Assembly: GCA_046351325.1 (NCBI GenBank)
Contig: JAXLYR010000005.1
Span: 1 to 64,000 of the forward strand
DNA from: Xiheicaenibacterium sp046351325
GTDB taxonomy: Bacteria > Myxococcota_A > Polyangia > Polyangiales > Polyangiaceae
Reading direction: 5' to 3'
Length of the DNA stretch: 64,000 nucleotides
The notes below the pieces were generated by a model. It saw nothing but the letters and a program-made list of their open reading frames with translations. It did no database searches and was not told the origin of the DNA. The position numbers were made by a program, and so were the translations under genes. Below are positions 43,681 through 53,444 of the stretch, piece by piece. Every line of letters begins with the position of its first letter. Within the stretch, counting starts at the first letter, position 1.

Positions 43681-45843
43681 CGGACCCGCAACCGAGCGAT
43701 CCGCAGGCGATCGACCTGCCCGATCGCGTGCTCTTTTATCCGGACGCGCCGTCGCTCCTCGCGGGCCTGCGCGCTGGCCGGCCCCCGCTCATGGTCACTG
43801 GCGTCGAGCTCGCCGGCGTCGATCTCTCGCACCTCGATCTCTCGGGCGTCGCGTTTCACCGCGTGAACCTCGCTCGCGCACAGTTCAAAAACGCGAAGCT
43901 CGAGCGGGCGATGTTCGTGCATTCGAACCTCGAGGGCGTGTGCTTCGACGGCGCCGACCTCACCGGAGCGATCTTCAGCTGCGAGGACGAGGGCGACGGC
44001 GCCGAAGCTCCGAGCGCGATCGCCCCGGGAAACACCTCGCAAGAGCTCCCTCCCGCGATCGCCGAGGCCATCGATCTCGCGCGGCTGCGCGGCCTCACGC
44101 GCCGTTCGCTCGAGCTCTCGCGTGCCTCGTTCGTGAAGGCGAAGCTCGCTGCGACGGTGTTCGACGGCGCGACGATGACCGGCGCGACGCTGCGCGAGGC
44201 CACCGTCGAGGGCGCGTCGTTCGCGGAGACCCGGCTCGAGGGCGCCGACCTCACGTCGGCCTCGGTGCGCAGCGCGACGTTCGATCGCTGCGATCTGAGC
44301 GAGGCTCGCATTTCGAGCGCGCTCTTCGAGGGCGCGACGCTCCGCAGCTGTCGCTTCGATCGCGCGGACCTGACGGGCGCGCGCGTGGTCGACGCGAACA
44401 TCGTCGCGTGCTCGTTCGAGGGCGCGCGCTTCACCCGCGCTGCGCTGACCCGCACGCGGCTCGAGCGCGTGACGCCCTCACCGCTCGCGCTCGACGGCGC
44501 GACGCTCTCATCGCTCAGCTGGCCCGGCGGCGCGCTGCGTGCGCTCGCGGGCGATCACTCCGCCGCCGATCTCTCCGGCGCCGATCTGCGCGGGCTCGAC
44601 CTCACCGCGGCGCGGCTCGCGGGCACGAGGCTCGGTCGCGCGAACCTCACTGGAGCGAACCTCGCAGGCGTCGATCCTCACGGGCGCCGACCTCACCGGC
44701 GCGATCCTCGATCGCGCCGACCTCACCGGCGCGATCCTCGCCGGAGCGCAGCTCACGCGCGCGAGCTGCACCTCGACCCGCTTCGATCGAGCGTCGCTCG
44801 TGGGCGCCTCGCTCGACCACGCGAACCTCGCGAGCGCGGTCCTCACGAGCGCGAACCTCAACAGCGCGGTGCTCGACGACGCGACGCTCGCGAGCGCGGA
44901 CCTCGGCGCGAGCGATCTCACCGGCGCGAGCTTCGAGCGCGCCGACCTCACCGGCGCGAACGTCGCGGGCGCGACGCTCGACGGCGCAGCGTTCGCGCGC
45001 GCTCGGCTCGGGGACGCCGTGTTCTCCGCGGCGAGCGGCTCCGGCGCCGACTTCACCGGGGCCTTCATGGACGGCTGTTCCTTGAACAACGTTACTTTAA
45101 CGCAAACCCCGTTCACGAGCGCGAGCCTGCGCTCGGCGAAGCTCGGGGGCGCGCGCCTCAAGGCCTGCCGGCTGATCGACGCCGCGCTCGACGGCGCCGA
45201 TCTCTCGAGCGCGCACCTCGAGGCCTGCGCGCTGCGACGCGCGCGGCTCGGCGCCGCGACGCTCACGCGTGACGGCCTGGCGCCCGTGAGCTTCTTGCGC
45301 TGCGATCTGTCGGGCGCGGACCTGCGCGGCCGCAACCTGACGGGCGCCGATCTGACCGAGAGCGATCTGCGCGACGCGGACCTCTCGGGGGCGACGCTTC
45401 GACGCGCGAACCTCGCGCGCGCCGACCTCCGCAACGCGACGCTGCCGCGCGCCGACCTGACCGAGGCGCGGGGTGCGGCCGTCACCTTCCACGGCGCCGA
45501 TCTCTCGCGCGCGATACTCGACAGCGCCGCGCTGCCGCACGCTGCGTTCGACCGCGCCAACGCGTCGGAGGCGAGCTTCACGCAAGCGAAGCTCCAGGGC
45601 GCGCGCTTCGTCCGCGCGCGCTGCGACGGCGCGTCCTTTCGCAAGGCCAAGCTCGAGCACGCGGACCTCTCTCACGCGCGCTGCGCGAGGGCGAGCTTCG
45701 CGAACGCGGACCTGCGCGGCGCGAACCTGCATCGCACGCACACCGACGGCGCGGATTGGCTGCACGCCGATCGGTCGGGCACGCGACCGACCGACCCCGA
45801 CCTCGCCGAGGCAGAAGACTGGAAACCGGAGCCCGACCGATGA
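43677..45843 (+). pseudogene. Large pentapeptide-repeat protein gene with a single-base frameshift
   Basis: Starts at a GTG overlapping the previous stop. The pentapeptide pattern runs from residue ~40 in one frame up to ...GANLAGVD, then collapses into Arg-rich nonsense and resumes one frame over as LTGADLTGAILDRADL, continuing to the stop at 45843. Removing one T at 44675 (GTCGATCCTCACG to GTCGACCTCACG) restores VDLTGADL and one ~721-aa protein. The repeats on both sides fit the same period. It may be a true mutation, programmed slippage or a sequencing error. As written it would give a ~330-residue repeat protein with a wrong C-terminal end. The next gene overlaps its stop (ATGA). Confidence 0.75.
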
Positions 45844-46460
45844 ACGAAGTGAAGAGCAGCGAGCTCGCGACGCGCAGCGGAGCGACGGCGGTGGTGGTCG
45901 ACACCTCGAACGAGGAGCGCATCGAGGTCCGCGACGCCGCGCGACGCCTCGTGTTCGAGCTCGATCTCGTTCGCAACAAAGCGATCCTCACCATGCCCGA
46001 GGGTGACCTCTCGGTGCGCGCCCCGAAGGGGAATCTCGAGCTCTCCGCGGGCGGCGCGGTTCGCGTTCACGCCGGTCGAGCCGTCGAGCTCGAGAGCGGG
46101 CAGGGCTCGGAGCGCGCGCGCCTCGAGCTCCGCAGCGCCGCGGCGAAGCTCACCGCCGACGCACTCTCACTCACCGCCGCGACCGCCGAGCTCGCGCTCG
46201 ATCACGTGGCGCACGCGGGGACGACGCTCGTCGCGCGCGTCGCCGACGTGACGCTCGAGGCCACGCGGCTCGAGACGGTCGCGGTTCGTCTCTTCGAGCG
46301 GGCGCGAGCGGCGTTCCGTCGAGTCGAAGACCTGCACCAAATCAAGGCCGGGCGCACGCGCACCATCGTCGAGGGCGCCCATGTCGTGCGAGCCGGGCAC
46401 ACGTCGATCGAGTCGCGTGAGGAGACGAAGATCGACGGGAGCGAGATCCTCCTCGGATAG
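45840..46460 (+). CDS. DUF3540 family protein (T6SS-associated)
   Basis: 206 aa from an ATG overlapping the pentapeptide gene stop by 4 bases. The repetitive beta pattern (LSVRAPKGNLELSAGGAVRV, then LTADALSLTAATAELALDHV and TIVEGAHVVRAGHTSIESRE) matches DUF3540 and resembles the beta-prism needle of long VgrG proteins. It lies just ahead of DUF4150, the PAAR-like tip. I infer that it extends the short VgrG as a separate needle segment. No signal peptide. Confidence 0.82.
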   Translation: MNEVKSSELATRSGATAVVVDTSNEERIEVRDAARRLVFELDLVRNKAILTMPEGDLSVRAPKGNLELSAGGAVRVHAGRAVELESGQGSERARLELRSAAAKLTADALSLTAATAELALDHVAHAGTTLVARVADVTLEATRLETVAVRLFERARAAFRRVEDLHQIKAGRTRTIVEGAHVVRAGHTSIESREETKIDGSEILLG

Positions 46461-46469
46461 GAGAGCGAG

Positions 46470-46883
46470 ATGTTCGCGATCACCACGACCGCCGGGGGGA
46501 CCTGCAACGGGTTCCCCGATGTTTGCAAGACGCCAGCGCCGCCGCCCGTGAATCAGCTGCCGCTGCCATACCCCAACCTCGCGCTCGCGATGACGGCGAA
46601 CAAGTCGACGTGCACGCTGCGCGTGAAGATACTTGGTCAACCAGTATTGACTAAACGCAGCATGATCCCGAGCTCGACCGGCGACGAGGCCGGGTCCCTC
46701 GGCGGCGTCGTCTCGGGGATGATCAAAGGCCCCGCCCTGCCGAAGACCTCGTCGCTCAAGGTCAAGGCCGAGGGCGCCGCGGTCATCTACCAGACGTGCA
46801 TCATGGGTCAGAACGGCACGAACGCGAACTGCGTCGGAATCCAGGATTCTCCGTCGCAGGCCAACGTCTTCGTGATGTTCTGA
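46470..46883 (+). CDS. DUF4150 PAAR-like T6SS tip protein
   Basis: 137 aa with a good GGAGAG site 9 bp before the ATG. NGFPDVCKTPAPPPVNQLPL, VLTKRSMIPSSTGDEAGSLG and GGVVSGMIKGPA are the DUF4150 signatures. This PAAR-like domain caps the VgrG spike and sharpens the tip for membrane puncture. No C-terminal toxin extension follows, so it is a stand-alone tip. Last gene of the operon, ending 6 bp before a convergent lipoprotein gene. Confidence 0.92.
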   Translation: MFAITTTAGGTCNGFPDVCKTPAPPPVNQLPLPYPNLALAMTANKSTCTLRVKILGQPVLTKRSMIPSSTGDEAGSLGGVVSGMIKGPALPKTSSLKVKAEGAAVIYQTCIMGQNGTNANCVGIQDSPSQANVFVMF

Positions 46884-46889
46884 GCTCGA

Positions 46890-48359
46890 TCATGGGGTCG
46901 CTGCGTCGGCGGACGCAGCGCGCATCTTCGCCTCTTCATCGAGGCGGCGCTGCTCTGCCGCGCTCTCCTCGGCGAACGCGAGCGCGTCCTTGAGATCGAA
47001 GATGCGACCGCGCTTGCACTCGTGCTTCTTCCCCGCGGCGCCCATGCATTGATCGTCGGGCAACGTCGGGACGGCCGTGACATCGTCGACCGCCGCCTCG
47101 AGGTCGGCTCGCCCGCGCGCTCGCTCGACGAAGCGTTGATAGAGCGCGACGGCTTTGTCGGTCGCGTCCTTCTGCGACAGGCCCTTCACGCGAGGCCCAT
47201 ACTCCGCGATCAGGATCGCCTCGTTGAAGTCGGCCTCGGGGCGGCTCTCGTCGAGCTTGCGCGCGGCCGCGAGCTGTTGGGTCGCGTCGTCGTAGACCGC
47301 CGCGGCGTCTTGCGCTTCGTCGATGCGACCGCGGAGCGCGAGCGCGAGCCCGACGCGCGCGTCGTAGTCGTCAGGTTGGAGCGCGAGCGCCGCGCGATAG
47401 CCCTCTTCGGCCTCGGCGAAGCCGCGGAACGACAGGTTCACTGCGGCGAAGTTCACGTGCGCCGCGACGAGGCGCTGGTCGAGCTTGCGAGCCGCCGCGA
47501 AGCGCCGCGCAGCCGTCGTCGGATCGCCGAGCTCGACGTAGATGATGCCAGCGACGTTGTGGAGCGGCGCATACTCACCGTTCTTGCGCAAGCCTTGGCT
47601 CGCGACGAGGAGCGCGAGCTCCAACATCTGTCGATCCGAGCCCGTCGTGGCAGCCGGCTGCCGGGTCATCGCGTCGAGCGACAGGCTGCTCTTCGCGCCC
47701 GCGCGCGCCGCGAGCAGGTAGTTCGTCGCGAGCTGCTCGAACGCCGGCATGTAGTTGTCGTCGATGGCCAGGGCGCGCTGCAGGTTCTTGCGCGCGCGCG
47801 ACAGATCGTCCGGACCATCTTTGTCCGCGGCTGCGTTTCGGCGCTTCATCTGGGCACGCGCGAGATCGACGAGCGCCTCGTTGTTTTGGAATTCCGAGTC
47901 CGCGACAGCGCGCTCGAACTCGGTGATAGCGGCGTTCAAGTCGCCACCCTCGCGATTGAGGGCGATCTCGGCGAGCTGCACTCGGGCTCGATGGAACTTG
48001 GGATCATCCGCGACGACGCGCTTGAAGAGCGGCTCGGCGTGCGCGACATCCCCGCAGCGTTGATAAGCGACACCCGCATTGTAAACGGCGAGGGGAAAAC
48101 CAGCATTTCCCTGCACCTCCTCCGCCTCCAAGAAGGTCCGCGCCGTGCTCTCGCAGGTCTCCGCTGTCCAGCCGTTCGTCGCGTCGAGCCGAGCGATGGT
48201 GCTGAGTCCCTCGCTGAAATGTTCGGCCGCGGCGGGCTTGATCGGGGGCAGCGGTAGAGGATTCGTCGCGGGCTTCGCGCAGCCGGCCGAAATAGCCAAT
48301 AGAAGCGCGCTCGCACCTGCCCAATAGAGACGCCCCCGCCCCGATCGATTCGTTCGCAT
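46890..48359 (-). CDS. TPR-repeat lipoprotein (GltE-like)
   Basis: 489 aa. Signal peptide with lipobox (LLAISAGC), a PLPPIKP tether and an array of tetratricopeptide repeats (GFPLAVYNAGVAYQRCGDVA, LFKRVVADDPKFHRARVQLA and many more). The WTAETCESTARTFLEAEE and VAYQRCG segments recall the gliding-motility TPR lipoprotein GltE of myxobacteria, recognition tentative. It would lie in the periplasm or at the outer membrane as a scaffold. No other motility genes are next to it. Confidence 0.75.
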   Translation of the reverse strand: MRTNRSGRGRLYWAGASALLLAISAGCAKPATNPLPLPPIKPAAAEHFSEGLSTIARLDATNGWTAETCESTARTFLEAEEVQGNAGFPLAVYNAGVAYQRCGDVAHAEPLFKRVVADDPKFHRARVQLAEIALNREGGDLNAAITEFERAVADSEFQNNEALVDLARAQMKRRNAAADKDGPDDLSRARKNLQRALAIDDNYMPAFEQLATNYLLAARAGAKSSLSLDAMTRQPAATTGSDRQMLELALLVASQGLRKNGEYAPLHNVAGIIYVELGDPTTAARRFAAARKLDQRLVAAHVNFAAVNLSFRGFAEAEEGYRAALALQPDDYDARVGLALALRGRIDEAQDAAAVYDDATQQLAAARKLDESRPEADFNEAILIAEYGPRVKGLSQKDATDKAVALYQRFVERARGRADLEAAVDDVTAVPTLPDDQCMGAAGKKHECKRGRIFDLKDALAFAEESAAEQRRLDEEAKMRAASADAATP

Positions 48360-48461
48360 CGCGGGATGGACACAGGTCGACGAAAGACCTTGGGCCCCTA
48401 AATGAATCGGGATGGTGCGGTCGCAAGACCGCCTCCGAGAGACTAGAGTGTTCCCGTCGTG

Positions 48462-50036
48462 ATGCGCGTCGGGCGTCGCAGCGTCTTGAGGTTAGCGGGG
48501 AGCTTGGTCGCGGGGAGCAGCGTAGCGGGCTGTCACCCGGAGCCTCCCGCTTCACCGTGTCCCACTGCGGTCGAGCCACCGCCCAAGGTCGCAGCGCCAC
48601 CCGCGCGCCGCCCCCTCAAGGGTGCGCTCGAGGACGCACTGGCGAAGCTCTACGCGCACGGCTCACGTGGGCTCTGCGTCGTCGGCTTCGATCGCACGTC
48701 GATCCGCTTTCAAGAGTCGCTCGGGTTGGACGACCTCGGCGGGGAGCCCACCACCCTGGCCTTTCACGTGGCCTCCGTGTCGAAGCTCTTCACGGGAGCG
48801 GCCCTCGCGTCGCTCGTGCGCGACGCAAAGCTCGATTGGGACGAGCCCTTCGCGGCAGTCTGCCCGAGCGCGCGGCTCGAGGAGAGCTTCGCGAACGACG
48901 GGCCGCTCCTGCTCGACGTGCTCTCGCACCGCACCGGATTGCCGATGTGGGCGGGCGACATGCTCTGGTATCGGACCCGTAATCCGTGGTCCTTCATCAA
49001 GACTCGATTGGCCGCGATCAAGCCGACGAGCCCCATCCGCTCGAGCTTCAGCTATTCGAATCTTCTGGTCTCCGCCCTCCGTGAGGCCTTCGAGTCCCGC
49101 GCCGGCCTGACTTGGGAACAAGCCCTGACCGGATATGTCCTCGAGCCTCTTGGCATGTCGCGCACGTGGCTCACGGACGAGGCCGCCGCCCGCATCGACA
49201 GGCTCGCTCCGCCGATGACGACGCTCGACGGCAGCCCCGTGCCAGCGTTCGCGCAGCGGCTCGACGCCGTCGCGCCCGCGACCGGTGTTCGCTCGTGCGC
49301 CGCCGACATCGTCAAATTGCTCCAAGCGCAGCTCGCCTATCGGTCGGAGAGCGCGCTCTGGCCACCCAGCATCCTCGAGCCGATGTGGGAGCCCTATTTG
49401 CCATTGCCGTTCTCGGCACATCGCCACAGACTCACCCCCGAGACTCTCGGACAGGCCACTGGACTCGGCTGCTTCGTGCTGTGGCACGCCGGTCGACGCC
49501 TCGTCTGTCACGGGGGCGCGCTGCCCGGCGCGTCGTCGTTCGCGGCCTTCGTCCCGGAAGAGGGTGTCGGCCTCGTGCTCCTCTCCAACGCCGACGACGA
49601 CATCTTCATGCGGGCGGCGCTCTTCACCGCGCTCGACGATCTCCTCGGACTCGAGCCCTCGGATTGGGCGCAGCGCTTCACCGAAATCAAGCGCGCCGAC
49701 GAGACCGACACCCCCGCTCCCCGAGAGCCCCGCATTTCGGATCTCGAGGACAAGGACCTCAAGGCGATCGTCGGCCAATACGAGTCTCCGGTCTACGGCA
49801 CCATGACCATCAGCGAGGGCGTCGGCAGCGCGCAGGTGAGCCTCGAGCACCACGTGGACGTGCGGGGACAGATCGTCAAGAAGACTGACCGTGGCTTCGC
49901 CGCCGACTTCGTCCCCAAGCACATCGGGCGCGTCTACTTCACCGCTCAAACGAGGAAAGACAAAGTCGTCGAGCTCGTCGGCCTATTCGGCTCGCACTCG
50001 ATCGACGGGCTCGTCTATCGGTTCAAGCGCGTTTGA
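48462..50036 (+). CDS. Serine hydrolase of the beta-lactamase / class C family, Tat lipoprotein
   Basis: 524 aa from the ATG at 48462 (a GTG at 48459 is also possible). The N-terminus has a twin-arginine signal ending in a Cys (VGRRSVLRLAGSL...VAGC). The catalytic motifs of the penicillin-binding-protein fold are present: SVSK (~105), YSN (~197) and HGG (~349). A ~100-residue C-terminal domain (LKAIVGQYESPVYGTMTISE) resembles DUF3471. It is probably a periplasmic or surface esterase/peptidase; beta-lactamase activity cannot be assumed. Confidence 0.85.
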   Translation: MRVGRRSVLRLAGSLVAGSSVAGCHPEPPASPCPTAVEPPPKVAAPPARRPLKGALEDALAKLYAHGSRGLCVVGFDRTSIRFQESLGLDDLGGEPTTLAFHVASVSKLFTGAALASLVRDAKLDWDEPFAAVCPSARLEESFANDGPLLLDVLSHRTGLPMWAGDMLWYRTRNPWSFIKTRLAAIKPTSPIRSSFSYSNLLVSALREAFESRAGLTWEQALTGYVLEPLGMSRTWLTDEAAARIDRLAPPMTTLDGSPVPAFAQRLDAVAPATGVRSCAADIVKLLQAQLAYRSESALWPPSILEPMWEPYLPLPFSAHRHRLTPETLGQATGLGCFVLWHAGRRLVCHGGALPGASSFAAFVPEEGVGLVLLSNADDDIFMRAALFTALDDLLGLEPSDWAQRFTEIKRADETDTPAPREPRISDLEDKDLKAIVGQYESPVYGTMTISEGVGSAQVSLEHHVDVRGQIVKKTDRGFAADFVPKHIGRVYFTAQTRKDKVVELVGLFGSHSIDGLVYRFKRV

Positions 50037-50040
50037 TGCG

Positions 50041-50856
50041 TCAGCGCGTGGGCTCGCACGTGCGGAAATTGTCGAGGAAGAGGCGGAACGTCGAGCCCGT
50101 CGTGTGCCGCTCGGCGAAGAACAGATCGAGGACGTAGTCGGACCCGACAGCGAGGTTCAAGCTCGCCGCGATCGCGCCGAGGTCGACGACACCGCTCTCG
50201 GTCGAGTGCACCCCACCCAGGTCGAGGACGAGGCGATCGTCGATGAACACGAAGAGGTCGTCGTCACCGGCGAAGCCCAAGACCTCACCGCCGAAGTACC
50301 GAAACGACGCGCTCGTCGCGAGGGTGAAATGGTAATTGTGCTCTCGACCCTGATTGCCGAGTAGCTGTCCGTCGATGGGGAAGAACGCGTCGTCGACGAC
50401 GCCCACGCTGGCCCCACCGAGCGGCCCGAGCGAGAGCTCGAACGGCTGTGACAGATTCGCGCCCGGCACATCGTGAAACCAGGCGAAGAACGCATCGTCG
50501 CCGTGCGTGGATGGATTGTCGGTTTGTCCCTCGTAGGTCGGCGCCCGATCCGGCCCCAGCGTCGCCCCGACTATGCCCCTGTCGTCGCCGAGGAAATCGC
50601 CCTCGAAATCGGGGTTCGCGGGCGTGAGATCCCGAATCGTGCCGACGAGAGCCGGTATCGGGATTGGGGTGCACACTTGCGGCTCGCCACCCGCTCCACC
50701 CGCTCCACCCATCCCACCCGCGCCGCCGGCGCTCCCGCCTGCACCGCCGCCCCCTTGGTCGGGCGCCGGCAACGAAGTTCGTGCCCCACAGCCGGTGAGC
50801 AGGCTCAACCCGACGACAATCCGCAAGAGCGAAGTGGGCTTCGTGATTTGGGACAT
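50041..50856 (-). CDS. Fibro-slime domain lipoprotein
   Basis: 271 aa. Signal peptide with lipobox (LLTGC), a Gly/Ala-rich linker, then a fibro-slime domain: VGTIRDLTPANPDFEGD, FAGDDDLFVFIDDRLVLDLG and DLFFAERHTTGSTFRL. This domain is found in secreted and surface matrix or adhesion proteins of slime moulds and bacteria. Function here is unknown; a surface or matrix role is plausible. Convergent with the serine hydrolase, 4 bp apart. Confidence 0.87.
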   Translation of the reverse strand: MSQITKPTSLLRIVVGLSLLTGCGARTSLPAPDQGGGGAGGSAGGAGGMGGAGGAGGEPQVCTPIPIPALVGTIRDLTPANPDFEGDFLGDDRGIVGATLGPDRAPTYEGQTDNPSTHGDDAFFAWFHDVPGANLSQPFELSLGPLGGASVGVVDDAFFPIDGQLLGNQGREHNYHFTLATSASFRYFGGEVLGFAGDDDLFVFIDDRLVLDLGGVHSTESGVVDLGAIAASLNLAVGSDYVLDLFFAERHTTGSTFRLFLDNFRTCEPTR

Positions 50857-50982
50857 AGACCGCTCCCGACGATCTCGATTGGCAAGCAGAGCCTATGCCA
50901 GAGTCCTGTCCGATTCTCCGCGATAACGTGCTTACCCTGGAGGAGGCTTGCGTCGCGCGCGCGACGGATCTTCTATTTGCCC

Positions 50983-51510
50983 ATGCAAACCGTAAAAAAG
51001 CTTGGGGCCAAGGCACTCGCGCTGACCTTCGTCGGGGCTATGGTCGCTGCCTGCGGTGGGCTGGGCGGCGGCGACCACGTGACCTATCGAGTCGCGTCGT
51101 CGCGAGCGAACTACGCGGGTGACTGCAACACCCAATTCGACGCGGGTGACTCCACCACCTTCCGCACCGGTGGGACCTTCATGATCTACATCGTGACCGA
51201 GGGTGACAACGATGTCCCTTACCTCGATGTAGGCACCTCCGTCCTCGAGGGCTCGGAGACCGACGACGGCTATACCTTCCACGCCGAAGAGGTCGACGCC
51301 GAGGACTTCTTCGACAGCACAGTGACGACGACGACCGTATTGGACGTCAACGTGACGATGGACGGCGACAGCCTCACAGGCGACTCGACCATCGTGACGA
51401 CGACCGCTTGCAGCGGCGACTGCGTCGGCTTCGAGCCTGGCACCTGCACGGCCACGAACGACTTCGAGGGGGTCGTCGTCGAGGAGGGGACGGTCGTCCC
51501 GGCCGGTTGA
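50983..51510 (+). CDS. Small acidic Thr-rich lipoprotein
   Basis: 175 aa from the ATG at 50983 (MQTVKKLGAKALALTF). Lipobox MVAAC. The mature part has repetitive acidic Thr-rich stretches (VTTTTVLDVNVTMDGDS) and four cysteines (GDC...ACSGDC...GTC). No family recognised. It is divergent from the fibro-slime gene and followed 1 bp later by the hydrolase gene, so it may be co-transcribed with it. Confidence 0.72.
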   Translation: MQTVKKLGAKALALTFVGAMVAACGGLGGGDHVTYRVASSRANYAGDCNTQFDAGDSTTFRTGGTFMIYIVTEGDNDVPYLDVGTSVLEGSETDDGYTFHAEEVDAEDFFDSTVTTTTVLDVNVTMDGDSLTGDSTIVTTTACSGDCVGFEPGTCTATNDFEGVVVEEGTVVPAG

Positions 51511-51511
51511 C

Positions 51512-52861
51512 ATGCGCCGTCTCCGTGGCGTCAAACACCTCGTTCACGACGCGGTGGATCTCACGCTCGACCTGGTCGAAGAGGGCCATTCGTCGACCGC
51601 GCGCACGGTCAAGCGCGTGCTCGATCAGGTCCCCGGATTGAGCGGGCCTGCGGCCGTCGCCGAAGAGGCCCGCCGCGTCTCGACCTCCGCCGTCCTCGGT
51701 GCGATCCGCGGTGTACATCACGCTGTTCAGGGCCTTACCGAGGCTGGGCTCGACGCGGTGGAGTCGACGCGCGACGCAGCTCCAACACCGGAGTCTGCGT
51801 GCCCGATGCGCTCGGACGCGATGGGGTCGCTCCCGTGGGTGGCCGACGCCGCGCTCGGCGCCATCAACGGCGCGATTGGGGATCATCTGCACCGGCGCGG
51901 TAATGGCCTCGATCTCGATATGCGGCTTCGCGTCGGGGATCGCTACCTGACGCCCGACGCTCCGCCCGCGGTGACGAGCTCGCGCGTCGCGATCTTCGTG
52001 CACGGTCTCGGCACCACCGAGTGGTCGTGGTGCCTGCGTGCGGCCGAATATCACGGCGACGCCAGCGTCTCGTTCGGCACGCTGCTCGAGCGCGACCTTG
52101 GTTACACGCCTGTATGGGTTCGCTACAACACGGGTCGCCACGTGTCCGAGAGCGGCCGCGCCCTCGCCGACGAGCTCGCGCGCCTCTTCGAACAATGGCC
52201 AGTACCGATCACCGATATGGTGCTCATCGGCCACAGCATGGGCGGGCTCGTCGTGCGGTCCGCTTGTCACTATGGCCGGGGCGCTCCTTGGCTCGAGCGC
52301 GTCTCGCGTGTGTTTTGCCTCGGTTCGCCGCACCAAGGCGCCCCCCTGGAGAAGATCTCGAACGTCGTCACGGCCGCGCTCGGCGCGGTGGATCTGCCGG
52401 GCACGATCATCCCGGCGCGCCTGCTTCGAGGGCGTAGCGCCGGCATCAAAGACTTACGCCACGGTAACCTAGTCGACGAGGACTGGCTCACAGTCGACCC
52501 CGACTCGATGGCCGCCAGCGAGCGCCAGGTCGTGCCGCTCGTCGACCACATCGCTTACTACTTTGTATCCGCGACCGTCACCCGCGACCCGGAGCACCCG
52601 CTCGGCAAGATCATCGGCGACCTCTTGGTCAGGGTGCCGAGCGCCTCGGGCCCGGACGCGCGCGCCCAAGCGCACCGCAGCTTCGACGTGGATGTCCGCT
52701 GCTACGGCAGCGTCATGCACCACGAGCTCCAGAATCACCCAGCGGTCTACGCCCAAATCGTCGCGGCGATGCGTGGTGACAACCCTGAAGTCGGGGGGAG
52801 CGCCCCCGAAGAAGGCGATGGCGTTACAGCTGATGCCGCTCCCCCGGATCGGGGCGGCTGA
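51512..52861 (+). CDS. Alpha/beta hydrolase (lipase/PGAP1-like)
   Basis: 449 aa. The core has VAIFVHGLGTTEWSW and the nucleophile elbow LIGHSMGGLVVRSACHYG (Ser ~240), with acidic and His partners further on (DHIAYYFV, GSVMHHEL). Similar to PGAP1/lipase-type serine esterases. The N-terminal ~130 residues are helical and not assigned. No clear signal peptide. Its 3' end overlaps the convergent TetR gene by 38 bp. Likely a lipid or ester hydrolase. Confidence 0.82.
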   Translation: MRRLRGVKHLVHDAVDLTLDLVEEGHSSTARTVKRVLDQVPGLSGPAAVAEEARRVSTSAVLGAIRGVHHAVQGLTEAGLDAVESTRDAAPTPESACPMRSDAMGSLPWVADAALGAINGAIGDHLHRRGNGLDLDMRLRVGDRYLTPDAPPAVTSSRVAIFVHGLGTTEWSWCLRAAEYHGDASVSFGTLLERDLGYTPVWVRYNTGRHVSESGRALADELARLFEQWPVPITDMVLIGHSMGGLVVRSACHYGRGAPWLERVSRVFCLGSPHQGAPLEKISNVVTAALGAVDLPGTIIPARLLRGRSAGIKDLRHGNLVDEDWLTVDPDSMAASERQVVPLVDHIAYYFVSATVTRDPEHPLGKIIGDLLVRVPSASGPDARAQAHRSFDVDVRCYGSVMHHELQNHPAVYAQIVAAMRGDNPEVGGSAPEEGDGVTADAAPPDRGG

Positions 52862-53408
52862 TCCCATAAACGAGGGCGCGCGCGAGCTCCTCAGCGGCGC
52901 GCTCGGCGTCGGCCCGCGCCCGCGTGAAGACCAAGGGCGGTGACAGGCCGACGAAGGCCAGCTCGAAGGTCGACACGGTCGCGTGCGGGTCGGTAATGAC
53001 GAGCTCGCCCGCGGCGACCCCATGCTCGAGGACCTGAATGAGTAGCGCGCGCACGGGCTCGCCGAAGGCCTCTGTCGCGGGCTCACTGTTCTTGCACCTG
53101 AATAGGTCGCACGCGTGCTGGCCATTCTCGGCCAAGGCGAAGAGGGCCTCGACCCGAGCGCGCAGCATGCCCACGAGGCGCTCGGAGACCCTGCCCGCGC
53201 GCACGCTGGTCATCGCGTCCACGACGACTGCGGCCTTACGGGCGGCGAGCTCGCGGAGGATCGTCTCCTTCGAGTCGAAGTCGAGATAGACCGAACCGAC
53301 GGCGATGCCGCAGGCCTTGGCGATGTCGGCCATCGTCGTCTTCGCCGGGCCGTAGTGCTGGAACAGACGCTCTGCCGTGACGAGGATGCGCTGCCTGCGT
53401 TCGCTCAT
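52824..53408 (-). CDS. TetR-family transcriptional regulator
   Basis: 194 aa. The N-terminal HTH is complete (ILVTAERLFQHYGPAKTTMA, then DIAKACGIAVGSVYLDFDSK); the C-terminal ligand domain is divergent, as usual. A palindrome lies just ahead of the gene and probably provides autoregulation. The gene is divergent from lon and overlaps the 3' end of the hydrolase. The ligand and targets are unknown. Confidence 0.9.
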   Translation of the reverse strand: MSERRQRILVTAERLFQHYGPAKTTMADIAKACGIAVGSVYLDFDSKETILRELAARKAAVVVDAMTSVRAGRVSERLVGMLRARVEALFALAENGQHACDLFRCKNSEPATEAFGEPVRALLIQVLEHGVAAGELVITDPHATVSTFELAFVGLSPPLVFTRARADAERAAEELARALVYGISRPDPGERHQL

Positions 53409-53444
53409 TTTGAGTCGTGGCGGGTGACGTGGTTGACGGTCGAG

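Noticed and set aside
42951..45272. 773-codon reading frame spanning both pentapeptide genes
   Set aside because: Only its central part, from the GTG at 43677 to about 44674, has repeat character; the start is antisense-like Arg-rich sequence and the end is the wrong frame after the frameshift.
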